Origin: S5-A14a sp022766365
Lineage (GTDB): Bacteria; Bacillota; Clostridia; Peptostreptococcales; Anaerovoracaceae
DNA: 64,000 nt
Strand: one strand, 5' to 3'
Assembly: GCA_050313295.1 (NCBI GenBank)
Contig: JBNPLD010000001.1
Part shown: in pieces, positions 26,101 through 37,000 of the stretch
Layout: each line of letters opens with the position of its first letter
How positions within the stretch are numbered: the first letter of the stretch is position 1
Position numbers and translations under genes: made by a program
The notes under the pieces: generated by a model
Database searches by the model: none
Seen by the model: only the letters and a program-made list of their open reading frames with translations
Told to the model about the DNA's origin: nothing

Positions 26101-26963
26101 TATTTCACTTCCCTAGCCGATGTCTCTCTTTTTTCGTAAGATACATTTGTTTCTTTGAAACTCTCTTCCTCTTTGGCCTTGAAATCAGAAATTCCTCCAC
26201 CCACTGAATCGTCAGAAGCCTCTCTAAAAAGATGTGAAAATCCGGGGTGATACAGCATGGATCTGTCGTATTCATTCCCTAAGAAATTCCCCACACATAT
26301 GAGAGCCATTTTGTTAATACCTTCTTTTTCAGCTTCTATTGGAAACTTTTCAACAGTCGTTCTTATAACTTTTTGATCGGGCCAAGTTGCCCTGTACACA
26401 ATAGCTGCAGGTGTTTCAGGAGAATAGCCGCCTGCCATAAGCCTCTTTGAGAGTTCTTCTAACATTGTAGATGTGAGAAAAATAATCATTGTGGCTTGAT
26501 GAGATGCTAAAAGTTCTATCTCTTCTTTTGGAGGAACGGGAGTTCTGCCCGCCATTCTCGTAAGTATTACCGTTTGACTTACGTTTGGTAATGTGTATTC
26601 TGTCTTCAAAGCCGAAGCTGCCCCTATGAAAGAACTGACCCCGGGGACATATTCGTACTTTATCTCTTTGCTGTCCAAAATATCCATCTGTTCCCTGATA
26701 GCGCCGTAAATACAAGGGTCTCCGGTATGAAGACGAACCACTACTTTTCCCGGAGCATCGTCCCTTTCCATTACACCGATTACCTCTTCAAGTGTCATCT
26801 TTGCACTGTCATAAATTTCGCATCCGGTCTTAGCGTAGTCTAAAAGTGCCGGGTTTACGAGAGAGCCTGCATAGATTATCGTATCAGCTTTTTTTAGCAG
26901 GTCTGCTCCTCTGACTGTGATGAGGTCATCTGCTCCCGGTCCTGCGCCTACAATATATATCAT
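26100..26963 (-). CDS. cbiF: Precorrin-4 (cobalt-precorrin-4) C11-methyltransferase
   Basis: 287 residues. Seen: IYIVGAGPGADDLITVRGADLL, IIYAGSLVNPALL, VVRLHTGDPCIYGAIREQ, and TRMAGRTPVPPKEE. This is the CbiF/CobM signature set. The last 35 or so residues (after LFREASDDS) are a charged tail not part of the methylase fold. Overlaps cbiL by 4 bp. Confidence 0.96.
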   Translation of the reverse strand: MIYIVGAGPGADDLITVRGADLLKKADTIIYAGSLVNPALLDYAKTGCEIYDSAKMTLEEVIGVMERDDAPGKVVVRLHTGDPCIYGAIREQMDILDSKEIKYEYVPGVSSFIGAASALKTEYTLPNVSQTVILTRMAGRTPVPPKEEIELLASHQATMIIFLTSTMLEELSKRLMAGGYSPETPAAIVYRATWPDQKVIRTTVEKFPIEAEKEGINKMALICVGNFLGNEYDRSMLYHPGFSHLFREASDDSVGGGISDFKAKEEESFKETNVSYEKRETSAREVK

Positions 26964-27682
26964 TCTTCTGCCTGCCTTTCCTTTGAATGTAATACAACTA
27001 ACGAAAAATATGAGCTGGGTTCCTCAAGTTCGTTCATATCTCTGTATATTTTTTCTCCTTCCATGGTTGCCTTCTCAACCATCATTGCACCGTCCTTTGC
27101 CAGCCTATCTTTTACATTCATTATTGTTTTGCCGGATTTCATCAGAACTTTTGTTCCTTCATATTTTTCTATTTCGTCTAAATCCGTAAATGTCGCCGGT
27201 ATGATGTGAAGCATTTCTTCACGCTCACACAAGCTCACATTGAGCCTGGCCGCTGCAGCACAAAATGAGGTAATCCCGGGAACAATCTCCGTCGAATAAC
27301 CTCTTTTATCCAAAATTCTGTGAACATACATAACTGTACTGTAAACTGTCGGGTCTCCAAGGGTCAGAAAAGCAACATCCTTTCCCTTATCAAGAAGCTT
27401 CCCGACTATGTCTGCGGATTCCCTGTGAAACTCTTCGATTTTCTCCCAGTTATCTGTAGCCATTTTCTTCGACATGGGCATGTGGCAAGATACCACTTCC
27501 TTGTCCTTAACATATTCGGCTGCGATCCTCATAGCAGTAGTATTTTTGCTCTCTGTGGTAGGGATTACAATTACATCTGCATTTTCAATAGTTTTGATTG
27601 CTTTTACCGTCATGAGCTCCGGATCTCCCGGTCCAACGCCCACTGCGTAAAACCTTCCGTTTTCCACTAATTTCTCCTCCAT
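26960..27682 (-). CDS. cbiL: Precorrin-2 (cobalt-factor II) C20-methyltransferase
   Basis: 240 residues. Seen: YAVGVGPGDPELMTVKAI, FLTLGDPTVYSTVMYVH and IVPGITSFCAAAARLNV, all typical of CbiL/CobI. Transfers the C20 methyl to cobalt-sirohydrochlorin. Overlaps cbiD by 16 bp and cbiF by 4 bp. Confidence 0.96.
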   Translation of the reverse strand: MEEKLVENGRFYAVGVGPGDPELMTVKAIKTIENADVIVIPTTESKNTTAMRIAAEYVKDKEVVSCHMPMSKKMATDNWEKIEEFHRESADIVGKLLDKGKDVAFLTLGDPTVYSTVMYVHRILDKRGYSTEIVPGITSFCAAAARLNVSLCEREEMLHIIPATFTDLDEIEKYEGTKVLMKSGKTIMNVKDRLAKDGAMMVEKATMEGEKIYRDMNELEEPSSYFSLVVLHSKERQAEE

Positions 27683-28797
27683 TTTCTCTGTAACATATCC
27701 CTGGCACCAGGGCTTTCCATAACATGGGTCTTGTCAGTGGTGAACATAATAAATTCAATTTCGGTTTTACCTTTAAGCCTAAAATCCAGATGATATTTCA
27801 CTCTTTCTGCTAATTTTACCTTTAACTTTTCATAATATGGCTCATTCCTTACAATGTCCATTGCCTGATCTGTTGTCACACAATCAAGAATTTTCTTCAC
27901 AGTGTTTGAGCTCCCTCCCAGAAGGGCAACATAGGCACTTATTATTTCCATTCTGCAATCTCCATAGGAAGAATGAGTGTTCATAATTCCCCCGGCCACC
28001 TTTATCAGTTTTCCTGTATGCCCCACAAGCAGGACATCTTTGAAACCTTTGTAGCTAATATAGTCCAGGGCTTCTCCCAGAAAATTACTGATTTTAACAG
28101 CGTCATCAATATCTATACCCAAATTACTTCTGCAATAATCCTGTCCGTAATTTCCGGGAGCTATTATCACGCTGTCAGGATCATCAGCATACTTTCTGTC
28201 AAGCTCAACTTTTATGGTATCAATCAGTGCTTTTTCACTCATTGGCCACACGATTCCGGTCGTGCCCAAAATAGAAATACCTCCGACAACTCCAAGTCTC
28301 GGGTTATATGTCTGTTTGGCAAGTTTTTCGCCGTTGGGAACATTTATTTCAACTTTGAATCCCCCTGTATAATCCAGTTCTTCGGATAAAGCCTCCAGAT
28401 TCTCTCTTATCATCTTTCTCGGCACGGGATTTATGGCATACTCACCCTTGGGACACCGCATACCGTCTGTCGTTACAACTCCCACACCCTCTCCACCGGT
28501 TATTTCTATCCCTTCACTGCACAAGCTCACCCTTGAGTGGATCTCTGCTCCGTGTGTAATATCGGGATCATCTCCTCCATCTTTTAAAACTACACAGGTG
28601 CAATGCTCATCTGCAACTTCATATCTTGCAATTTCCAAAATAGCTTCCTCTCCCTGAGGTAATGTGACTTTGGCTTCCGTAAGTCTTTCTCCGGTGAGTA
28701 ACATTCTTCCGGCAGCAACAGCCGCAACAGTTGCAGTTGTCCCCGTAGTATAACCCATTCTAAGCTTTTCCCCGTTTTGGATTATGAATTTATCCAT
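27667..28797 (-). CDS. cbiD: Cobalt-precorrin-5B (C1)-methyltransferase
   Basis: 376 residues. Seen: LRMGYTTGTTATVAAVAA near the N-terminus, TDGMRCPKGEYAINPVPR, ISILGTTGIVWPMSE and VLLVGHTGKLIKVAGGIMNTHS. This is a CbiD marker of the anaerobic route. It is the first gene of the tetrapyrrole block, only 3 bp after the miaB stop, so no room exists for its own promoter or a cobalamin riboswitch directly upstream. Confidence 0.97.
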   Translation of the reverse strand: MDKFIIQNGEKLRMGYTTGTTATVAAVAAGRMLLTGERLTEAKVTLPQGEEAILEIARYEVADEHCTCVVLKDGGDDPDITHGAEIHSRVSLCSEGIEITGGEGVGVVTTDGMRCPKGEYAINPVPRKMIRENLEALSEELDYTGGFKVEINVPNGEKLAKQTYNPRLGVVGGISILGTTGIVWPMSEKALIDTIKVELDRKYADDPDSVIIAPGNYGQDYCRSNLGIDIDDAVKISNFLGEALDYISYKGFKDVLLVGHTGKLIKVAGGIMNTHSSYGDCRMEIISAYVALLGGSSNTVKKILDCVTTDQAMDIVRNEPYYEKLKVKLAERVKYHLDFRLKGKTEIEFIMFTTDKTHVMESPGARDMLQRKWRRN

Positions 28798-28800
28798 ATA

Positions 28801-30192
28801 TTACACCAATTTACCTTCAAGACTGAAGGTCTTTGCTTCCGTTACCTCCACATCCAGTACTTTCCCTATAAGCTTTTCTCCATCTAGTCCGTTCGGAACG
28901 GGGAAGTTAATCAATTTAAAACCATCTGTCCTGCCGGTAAGTGCCATGTTGCTTGTCTTACTGAAGCCATCGACAAGAACACTAAAGGTTCTTCCAACAT
29001 ACTCCCGATTTTTTTCTGCACTTATTTTGTTAACAGCATTAACAAGTCTGTTGAACCTTTCATGTTTAATCGATTCTTCCACCTGCTCTCGGAATTTTTC
29101 CGCAGGAGTATCCTTTCTTATGGAATAAAGAAAAGTAAATGCTGAATCATATCTTACTCTTTCAACCAAAGCAAGAGTTCCCTCAAAATCTTCCTCAGTC
29201 TCCCCCGGAAATCCCACAATTATATCTGTAGATATGGTTATTTCAGGAACTGTTTTTCTTAACTTATCTATTAGTGCCAAGTAATCCGAAACCTTGTATC
29301 GTCTGTTCATTTTTTTTAGGACTCTGTCACTACCTGCCTGTACAGGAAGATGAACATATTTGGAAAGCTTATTCAGTTTTCTAAATGAGGATATCAAATC
29401 ATCTGACATATCCTTTGGATGAGATGTCATAAATCTGATTCTTTCAAGACCTTCTATTTGATTGATTTCTTCAAGTAACCTGGGGAACTCCCATACGCCA
29501 TCTTCCCCATATCCTCTATATGAATTTACATTCTGCCCGAGCAGCATAACTTCCACAACTCCGTCCTCTACCAGCTTCCTAATCTCCTGCACGATGTGTT
29601 CGGGTGCTCTGCTTCTCTCTCTACCTCTGGTATACGGAACTATACAGTAAGTACAGAAATTATTACATCCATACATTATATTAACCAGAGCTTTGTGTTT
29701 AAAAAGCCGCTGAGACGGTAATTCTTCAATTATCTCTACCGCCTCAGGTAAAATTTCCATCTGTCTTTGCTTCTCTTCAATGAGGTTGTCTATAAGGTCA
29801 GGAAGAGTATGGATATTGTGTGTTCCCACTATAACATCAACCCACGGATAACTCGTCTTCAACTTATCTATTATATGTTGTTGCTGCATCATGCATCCAC
29901 AGACACATGTTACAAAGGAGGGATTTTTTTCTTTAAGCTTTTTCAGTTGTCCCAACGTCCCGAAGAACCTTTTGTCCGCATTTTCTCTGACGCTACAAGT
30001 GTTTAAGATAGCAACATCAGCCGCATCTCTATCGTCAATTTGAGTATATCCTCTTTCATTCAAAAGCCCCATAACTATTTCGGAATCATGTTCGTTCATC
30101 TGACACCCAAACGTAGTTATAGAAACCCTAGGCTCCCTGCCATGGTTTTCCACAAAATTTTCAACAAAAGTGTTTTTTATGATTTTATTCAT
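28801..30192 (-). CDS. miaB: tRNA-2-methylthio-N6-dimethylallyladenosine synthase
   Basis: 463 residues. The N-terminal UPF0004 domain has Cys30, Cys66 and Cys100 (second iron-sulfur cluster). The radical SAM motif CNNFCTYC carries Cys176, Cys180 and Cys183. A C-terminal TRAM domain is present (YVGRTFSVLVDGF to the end). Adds the methylthio group to i6A37 of tRNA. Overlaps gpsA by 8 bp and sits 3 bp before cbiD. Confidence 0.96.
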   Translation of the reverse strand: MNKIIKNTFVENFVENHGREPRVSITTFGCQMNEHDSEIVMGLLNERGYTQIDDRDAADVAILNTCSVRENADKRFFGTLGQLKKLKEKNPSFVTCVCGCMMQQQHIIDKLKTSYPWVDVIVGTHNIHTLPDLIDNLIEEKQRQMEILPEAVEIIEELPSQRLFKHKALVNIMYGCNNFCTYCIVPYTRGRERSRAPEHIVQEIRKLVEDGVVEVMLLGQNVNSYRGYGEDGVWEFPRLLEEINQIEGLERIRFMTSHPKDMSDDLISSFRKLNKLSKYVHLPVQAGSDRVLKKMNRRYKVSDYLALIDKLRKTVPEITISTDIIVGFPGETEEDFEGTLALVERVRYDSAFTFLYSIRKDTPAEKFREQVEESIKHERFNRLVNAVNKISAEKNREYVGRTFSVLVDGFSKTSNMALTGRTDGFKLINFPVPNGLDGEKLIGKVLDVEVTEAKTFSLEGKLV

Positions 30193-31180
30193 TCTTTCTA
30201 TCTCTACCCATTAAAATATCAACCGCTTGAACAGGTTTAATTTCTCCCTCTATTATCTTGTATATAGCTTCGGTTATAGGCATTTCTATATTTAGAGATC
30301 CTGCAAGCTCATAGGCAGCCTGCGTTGTTGTAAGACTCTCAACAACCATACCTATTTCTGTGGTGGCTTCCCTTACGGTTTTGCCCTTCCCAAGCAAAAT
30401 ACCACATCTTCTATTTCGTGAATGATAACTATCGCAAGTTACTATCAAATCTCCAAGTCCCGTCAGTCCCGAAAAGGTCTCAGGCTTTGCACCCATTGCA
30501 ACGCCGAGCCTTGTTATCTCAACAAGCCCTCTGGTCATAAGAGCAGCCCTTGCATTATCACCAAAACCTATTCCGTCTGAGATTCCGGCTCCGAGAGCTA
30601 TTATATTTTTAAGTGCTCCTCCAAGCTGAACACCGATAAGATCATCGTTGGCATAAATTCTGAATCTTGTTGTAATTAGATGTTTTTGTATATACTGGGC
30701 AAGTTCAATGTTCTTAGAAGCAACTGCAACAGTAGTCGGTTTAAATCTCCCCACTTCTTCAGCATGGGATGGCCCAGAAAGTACAGCATACCTTGTATTC
30801 TTCCTAATCTGCCAAGCCACATCTGAAAGAAGCATATGACTGCCTTTTTCTATTCCCTTTGCCACATTTAAAATAATCGGATCATATCCACTTACATCTA
30901 AAATATGAGAAACTTCTTCATATACCGTTCTGAAATTCTGTGTAGGTACTGCCATCAAAACTATTTCTCTACCCAAAACAGCTCCCTTAATATCATCTAC
31001 TATATGGATATTATCAATAAGAGTAATCCCGGGAAGATATTTCTTGTTCTCTCCTGTACACCTGATTTCATCCCTTTGCTCTTTCCTGCGAGCATAAAGA
31101 TAAACATCGTGATTGTTACAAGCAAAAGTTTGAGCGAGGGCTGTTCCCCAACTTCCTGCCCCAATAATTCCTATTTCCAT
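30185..31180 (-). CDS. gpsA: Glycerol-3-phosphate dehydrogenase [NAD(P)+]
   Basis: 331 residues. The Rossmann start is IGIIGAGSWGTALA (residues 3-16). GALKNIIALGAGISDGIGFGDN contains the catalytic Lys, and LTGLGDLIVTC is also conserved. Makes sn-glycerol-3-phosphate for phospholipid synthesis, directly beside plsY, which uses it. Overlaps plsY by 10 bp. Confidence 0.97.
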   Translation of the reverse strand: MEIGIIGAGSWGTALAQTFACNNHDVYLYARRKEQRDEIRCTGENKKYLPGITLIDNIHIVDDIKGAVLGREIVLMAVPTQNFRTVYEEVSHILDVSGYDPIILNVAKGIEKGSHMLLSDVAWQIRKNTRYAVLSGPSHAEEVGRFKPTTVAVASKNIELAQYIQKHLITTRFRIYANDDLIGVQLGGALKNIIALGAGISDGIGFGDNARAALMTRGLVEITRLGVAMGAKPETFSGLTGLGDLIVTCDSYHSRNRRCGILLGKGKTVREATTEIGMVVESLTTTQAAYELAGSLNIEMPITEAIYKIIEGEIKPVQAVDILMGRDRKNE

Positions 31181-31743
31181 AGTTTGTTCTCCTGTCCGGA
31201 CAAAATTCTCTTAATATTCGTTCTGTGCATAAAAACAACCAAAAGAGCCGGGAATATAACGTACGGTAAAAAAGCAGGTTCAAATAAAACAGACCACACG
31301 GGCACAGATAAAGCTGCCAGTATCGAGCCCAAAGACACTGTTCTGGACAGCAAAACAGTTACAGCCACAACAGCAAGACAAGCCAGGCCTATGTATGGAT
31401 TTATGGCAGTCAATGCCCCAAAGGCAACAGCTACTCCTTTGCCGCCTTTAAACCCGAACCACACAGGAAAAATATGGCCCAGAATAACAAATATACATGC
31501 CAGATATGCTGCCTGATCGCCTGACATTAACCTTGCCAGAATAACAGCGAGCACTCCCTTTAAAATATCTACAATAAGGGTTATAATCGCAGCTTTCTTC
31601 CCCAGGACTCTAAGTGTGTTTGTTGCTCCGGCATTTCCACTACCTTTTTCTTTAATATTAATTCCGTTAATCTTACCGAGAATAATTGCAGGAGATATAC
31701 TCCCCAAAAGATAGCTGACAACCTGCGCGAAGATATACATCAT
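31171..31743 (-). CDS. plsY: Glycerol-3-phosphate acyltransferase (acyl-phosphate dependent)
   Basis: 190-residue polytopic membrane protein. Conserved blocks: YLLGSISPAIILGK, GSGNAGATNTLRVLG and WFGFKGGKGVAVAFG. Transfers the acyl group from acyl-phosphate (made by PlsX, further upstream in this window) to glycerol-3-phosphate (made by GpsA next door). Overlaps der by 4 bp. Confidence 0.97.
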   Translation of the reverse strand: MMYIFAQVVSYLLGSISPAIILGKINGINIKEKGSGNAGATNTLRVLGKKAAIITLIVDILKGVLAVILARLMSGDQAAYLACIFVILGHIFPVWFGFKGGKGVAVAFGALTAINPYIGLACLAVVAVTVLLSRTVSLGSILAALSVPVWSVLFEPAFLPYVIFPALLVVFMHRTNIKRILSGQENKLWK

Positions 31744-33065
31744 ATACCCTTTTCCCCTTTTTCTCTAAAGACAAATTTTATTGAAGTTCCTTCAAATCCA
31801 TAGTTCTCTCTAATCTGATTCTCAAGATATCTGGAATAGGAAAAATGCATCAATTCCCTCTTATTAATCTGAAATGAAAAGAGGGGCGGTTTTATACCTA
31901 CTTGGGTTACATAATAAATCTTTAACCTCTTTCCCTTATCAGATGGAGGTTGCTTCATCATGGTGGATTCTACAATCAGACTGTTTAACTGTCCTGTAGG
32001 AATCCTCATCGCTCTTTTGGATGCCACCATTCTTACAGTATCCATCACTGAATACAATCTCTGCTTTTCCAGAACAGAGATGAATATTATAGGAGCATAG
32101 GACATAAATACCAATTCGCTTTTTATCTTTTTCCGATATTTGCTCATAGTGTTTGTTTCTTTTTTCACCAGATCCCATTTATTTACCACTATGATAATAC
32201 CTTTTCCTGCTTCATGAGCCATACCGGCGATTTTTTTGTCCTGATCGGTTACTCCCTGAGAAGCATCTATCATGAGTATACATACATCTGATCTTTCGAT
32301 AGCAGCAATAGCTCTGATAACACTGTATTTTTCTACGTATTCATTTATTCGACTCTGCCTCCTGATTCCGGCAGTGTCTATCAATATATAATCTTCACCT
32401 TCCCATGCGAATGGTGTATCAATTGAATCTCGAGTTGTCCCTGCAATATCAGAAACAATGACGCGCTCCTCGTTCAACAGAGCATTTATCAATGAGGATT
32501 TCCCTACATTAGGTTTTCCTATCACCGCAACTGCTGTTTTTTCTTCATCATTCGCCTGAATGCCCTCCGGGAATTTCTCGACAATCAGATCAAGAACATC
32601 ACCTAAATTCAACATATTTGCAGATGAAACAGGAATAGGTTCGCCTATCCCCAGCTCATAAAAATCATAGAAATTGTCCGGGAGATTCTTAGGAGTATCT
32701 ATTTTGTTTACCAGCAAAATAACTTCTTTCCCGGTTCTTCGGAGCATTGCAGCAACTTCAATATCCGCAGCAGTTATGCCCTGTTTCCCGTCAACCATGA
32801 ATATGACAACATTGGCTGTATCCATTGCAGTCTGTGCTTGCTCCCTCATTTGAGACAGAATAACATCATCTGAATCGGGCTCTATTCCTCCGGTGTCAAT
32901 AATGGCAAAGTCAATGCCGTTCCAGTTTGTTTCCCCATAAATTCTATCCCGGGTTACTCCCGGCGTATCTTCCACTATTGCAACTCGTCTTCCCATGAGA
33001 GCATTGAAGAATGTAGATTTCCCTACATTAGGTCTGCCTACAATTGCCACAACCGGCTTACTCAT
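31740..33065 (-). CDS. der: Ribosome-assembly GTPase Der (EngA)
   Basis: 441 residues from the start MSKPVVAIVG, which follows the strong ribosome binding site GGGAGGTATTCG; the frame is open for 11 more codons, but those lack a site. It has two tandem G domains: GRPNVGKST near residue 10 and GKPNVGKSS near 185, each with DTAG/DTGG and NKxD motifs. A KH-like C-terminal domain follows. Needed for 50S subunit assembly. Overlaps the ftsY stop by 8 bp and plsY by 4 bp. Confidence 0.96.
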   Translation of the reverse strand: MSKPVVAIVGRPNVGKSTFFNALMGRRVAIVEDTPGVTRDRIYGETNWNGIDFAIIDTGGIEPDSDDVILSQMREQAQTAMDTANVVIFMVDGKQGITAADIEVAAMLRRTGKEVILLVNKIDTPKNLPDNFYDFYELGIGEPIPVSSANMLNLGDVLDLIVEKFPEGIQANDEEKTAVAVIGKPNVGKSSLINALLNEERVIVSDIAGTTRDSIDTPFAWEGEDYILIDTAGIRRQSRINEYVEKYSVIRAIAAIERSDVCILMIDASQGVTDQDKKIAGMAHEAGKGIIIVVNKWDLVKKETNTMSKYRKKIKSELVFMSYAPIIFISVLEKQRLYSVMDTVRMVASKRAMRIPTGQLNSLIVESTMMKQPPSDKGKRLKIYYVTQVGIKPPLFSFQINKRELMHFSYSRYLENQIRENYGFEGTSIKFVFREKGEKGI

Positions 33066-33957
33066 CGAATACCTCCCTTGCAAATTCCTGACTGTCAAAC
33101 GGAATTAAATCCTCTTTTTTCTCCCCGACACCCAAAAACTTAATCGGCATATCATATTCATCAGCAATGGTTACAGCTATTCCACCTTTTGCCGTTCCGT
33201 CCATCTTTGTGAGGATTATACCGGAAATATCTGTAACCTGCTTGAATTCTTCAACTTGTGAAATGGCATTTTTCCCTGAGGTTGCATCGAGTATCAAAAT
33301 CGTTTCCTTGGTGGCCTCCGGATATTCCCTGTCAATTATCTTGTTCATCTTTTCAAGTTCTGCCATGAGGTTCTTCTTATTTTGGAGCCTTCCTGCAGTA
33401 TCGCAAATCAATACATCGGTTCCTCTTGCTTTAGCTGCTTTCACGCTATCATAAATAACTGCTGCGGGATCCGCACCTTCTCCGTGAAGAACTGTTTTGA
33501 CTCCGATAAGATTACCCCAGTGCTCAAGTTGTTGAGATGCGGCCGCCCTAAATGTATCAGCCGCCCCCAGGAGAACGGATTTTCCCTCAGTATGCAGCTT
33601 ATAAGCAAGCTTTGCTATCGTGGTTGTCTTTCCGCCGCCATTTATACCAACCACCAGAATAATCTGCGGATATGTGTCTGAAAGTTCATGTCTTTTTCCC
33701 TTATCCACAAGTTCCGCTATTATAGTAGCCAGTGCTGTTTTCACCTCTTCCGGCTTTGAAAGCCTTCCGACTCTTATTTCCTTCCTGAGTTTTTCCATTA
33801 TCTTAATTGTAGTACTCATTCCCATATCGCTGGTTATGAGAATTTCTTCAAGTTCATCAAGAAGTTCCTCATCGATTTCAGGGCGCATCAAAATTGTATC
33901 AGTGATTCGCTGACTCATCTTGCTGAAAAAGCCCTTTTTCTCTCCAAATAAAGCCAT
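33058..33957 (-). CDS. ftsY: Signal recognition particle receptor FtsY
   Basis: 299 residues with an N domain (about 1-90) and an SRP-type GTPase domain: VVGINGGGKTTTIAKLA, DTFRAAASQQLE, DTAGRLQNKKNLMAEL, and TKMDGTAKGG. It lacks the long acidic A domain of E. coli FtsY, as is usual in Bacillota. Receives the SRP-ribosome complex at the membrane. The P-loop has Gly-Gly-Gly-Lys (GINGGGKT) rather than the usual Asn-Gly-x-Gly-Lys spacing with Val, a minor variant. Confidence 0.96.
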   Translation of the reverse strand: MALFGEKKGFFSKMSQRITDTILMRPEIDEELLDELEEILITSDMGMSTTIKIMEKLRKEIRVGRLSKPEEVKTALATIIAELVDKGKRHELSDTYPQIILVVGINGGGKTTTIAKLAYKLHTEGKSVLLGAADTFRAAASQQLEHWGNLIGVKTVLHGEGADPAAVIYDSVKAAKARGTDVLICDTAGRLQNKKNLMAELEKMNKIIDREYPEATKETILILDATSGKNAISQVEEFKQVTDISGIILTKMDGTAKGGIAVTIADEYDMPIKFLGVGEKKEDLIPFDSQEFAREVFDE

Positions 33958-34031
33958 TTATCTCCTTTCATAGCCTATAATTACTATATATACATTATAC
34001 ATTAGAGGTCAAATTATCTGATCTATACCGT

Positions 34032-37000
34032 CTACAATTCGATCGCGTCCCCTAATTTCAATGATAATAAGTTTGAAACTCCCTGTTCTGCCATAGTAAC
34101 TCCATATAAAACATCAGCATGTTCCATCGTGGCTTTCTGGTGCGTAACAAGCACAAACTGGATATTATCAAACTTTCTCAAATAATTTGAAAATCTGTCA
34201 ATGTTATTATCATCGAGTGCTGCCTCCACCTCATCTAAAATGCAAAATGGAGTGGGCTTTGCCTTGAGAACAGCAAACATCAGAGCAATTGCTGTCATGG
34301 TCTTTTCACCGCCGGACATAAGATTTATATTTTGAAGTTTCTTGCCCGGAGGTTGAGCAACTATTTCAATCCCTGAATTCAAGGGATCGCTCTCATTTTC
34401 CATCGTCAGCTCGGCATGACCTCCCCCAAACAGCTCGGTGAAGATCTCCTCGAAATTTATAACAATCTCATTAAAACTATCCTTGAATTTCCTCTGTATA
34501 GTTCCATTCATTTCTGAGATTATGGATTTAAGCTCATTCATTCCGTCCAGGATATCTTCTCTTTGATCCTTTAGGAATTCATATCTCTTACTTACTTCCT
34601 CATATTCCTTGATAGCTCCGATGTTAACATCTCCAAGTTCTCTTATACGTTTTCTGACTTCCCTTCCAACCTTAACACCTGTAGCCATGACAAAATCCGG
34701 ATCCTTAAGTTCTGCCGCTTGGGCAAGGGACATATCAAATTCGTCCCAAAGCTTGTTCGTCAAATTCTCAAGTTGTGTTTGACTTTTGGCAAGCTTCACT
34801 TCCTCCTGTACCTTCTGCCTTTGGAGGCTCTCCATATTTTGCCTGAGTTCTGAAATCTCTCTTGTAGCCTTTGAGAGATTTCCGCTCATGGAATCTTTTT
34901 CTTTAGATATGCTGATTATTGTCGTTTCAAGTTCTTTTCGAGTTTCGTTAAGACTGTAAATATCCTGTTCTCCCTTAGCATCTTCAAGTGATTCTATCTC
35001 TGACAAAATATTTGAAAGTCTATCTCTGCGGTTCGAAAGTCTTTCATTGAGTTCATCGGTGTACGTCTTTAATCTTTCAACGAGAGAGCGTACAGAATCT
35101 ATTTGACTGTTTATGCTGTTCTCTTTAATTGTCAGCTCTGTCTTTTCCACGGAAGCTTTCTCAAGGAGTGAGATGATGTTTTCTCTTGCGGAAATCTGAT
35201 CTTCCAAGGATTTCTTCAAGCTTCTAAGTCTATCTTTTTTATCTTTGGTGGTAACAACAAGCTTTTCAAGAAGTTCTGATGAGCTGGTCTTATCCTCATT
35301 AACATTGAGAAGCTGATTTTCCAATTTATCTTTTGTTTCTTTCAGGTCGATAATTGTGTTGTTGAGCAAGTCTATCTTGGCATCAGTTGTGGAAATATCA
35401 ATTCTAAGGCCTGACAGTTTACCTGTAAGCTCTTCTATTCTGTTTCCGGTTTCTTCCATTGTGACCTTTAACTGTTTGATCTTCGCTTTCCCGGTAGAGA
35501 TACCTTCATTCAGAAGATTGATTTCTTTTTCCAGTTTCGTAATCTCGCCCTTTCTTGTGAGAAGATTTGCACTTGCATTTTTATATCTGCCTCCAGTTAT
35601 AGCTCCACTTGAATTAATTACTTCTCCATCTCTTGTGACGAGTCTGAAACCTCCCTTTACATCTCTCGAAAGTCTGATTGCCGCGTCCAGCGTTTCCACC
35701 AACACAACTCTTCCGAGAAGGTAGTCAAAAATGCCCTTATGTTCATCGGCCACTTTAATTTCTTCGGAAGCAATACCTATAAAATTCTTATCATTTTGGA
35801 TAGATGACGGTAAACTTGCCTTTGTACCTCTTACACTTGAAATCGGCAGAAAAGTCAGCCTGCCGCCATTATTTTGTTTAAGTATGTTTATAGCTCTCTT
35901 GGCATCTGAATCGGAATCGCAAATTATATTTTGCATTCCTCCGCCGAGAGCAGTTTCTATTGCGGTTTCCAGGCCCTCCGGTACGCTCATAGCCTCTCCG
36001 ACGACCCCTCTGATTCCCGGAATACGAGACTTCATTATGTATCTCACCCCGTAATTGTAACCCTCGTAGTTTGCCTCCATCTCTTCAATGGTTCTCATAC
36101 GAGCTGAAAGTCGACTGATTCTTATGTTATCCTCAGCAATTTCCTTTTCATATTTTTTTAATGTAGTGGAAATTTCGCTGCTGCGAATCCTTAGATTATC
36201 TATATCCGACGCAACCCGTTCTTCCTCTCTGACAAGTTCCTGCTTTCCGGTTTCTGATGATGCCAGATCGTTCTTGATGATCTCCCAACGTTCTTTGATC
36301 TGCTCTAACTCAACTGAAATTTCACTATGCCTTTGAGCCAAAGTATCACCCATGCTGGACATAGTTGCAGATTCGTTTTCAGCCTTTGAAATATCACCGG
36401 ATAACCTGATTATCAGATCTTTCTTTTCGTTGATTTCCTTTTGAAGAATATTATCCTCATCATAAAGTTTCTCATATTCTTTAAGCTTGTTATCTAAGTT
36501 GATCTCGTTGGATTTTGCAACCTGTATAAGTTGCTCGAGTGTAGTTTCACCCTCACGGAGTTTCAATTCTTCATCGGTCAGTTTTTCGGTTACGGAATCT
36601 ATCTCCTCCGATAGTTGCAGTTTTTCTTTGGATAAGAAATCTTCTTTCTGAGAGGTAATTTTTTTGCGATTCTCCTCTTGATTGATCATCTGAATGACTT
36701 CCAACAACTGCCTGTTGGATATATCAGCACGTTTGTCGATTTCCCTGATAGAACCTTCCGCATTTTCCAAGACTTTTTCTACTTCGGCAATATTCCCGGT
36801 TTCATTTTTGATATCGTTTGCTAGGTGCAAAATATCCTCTTCCATGGCATTGCTTCTATTTTGAAGATTTTCCATGTTTTTGAGAATGACATTAACCTCC
36901 GTGCTTTCATACTTTTTCTTTAAATCCAGATATTCAACGGCTCTTTCGCTGTCGTTCTTTAGGGAATCTATCCTTGATTCGATTTCTCCAATGATATCAT

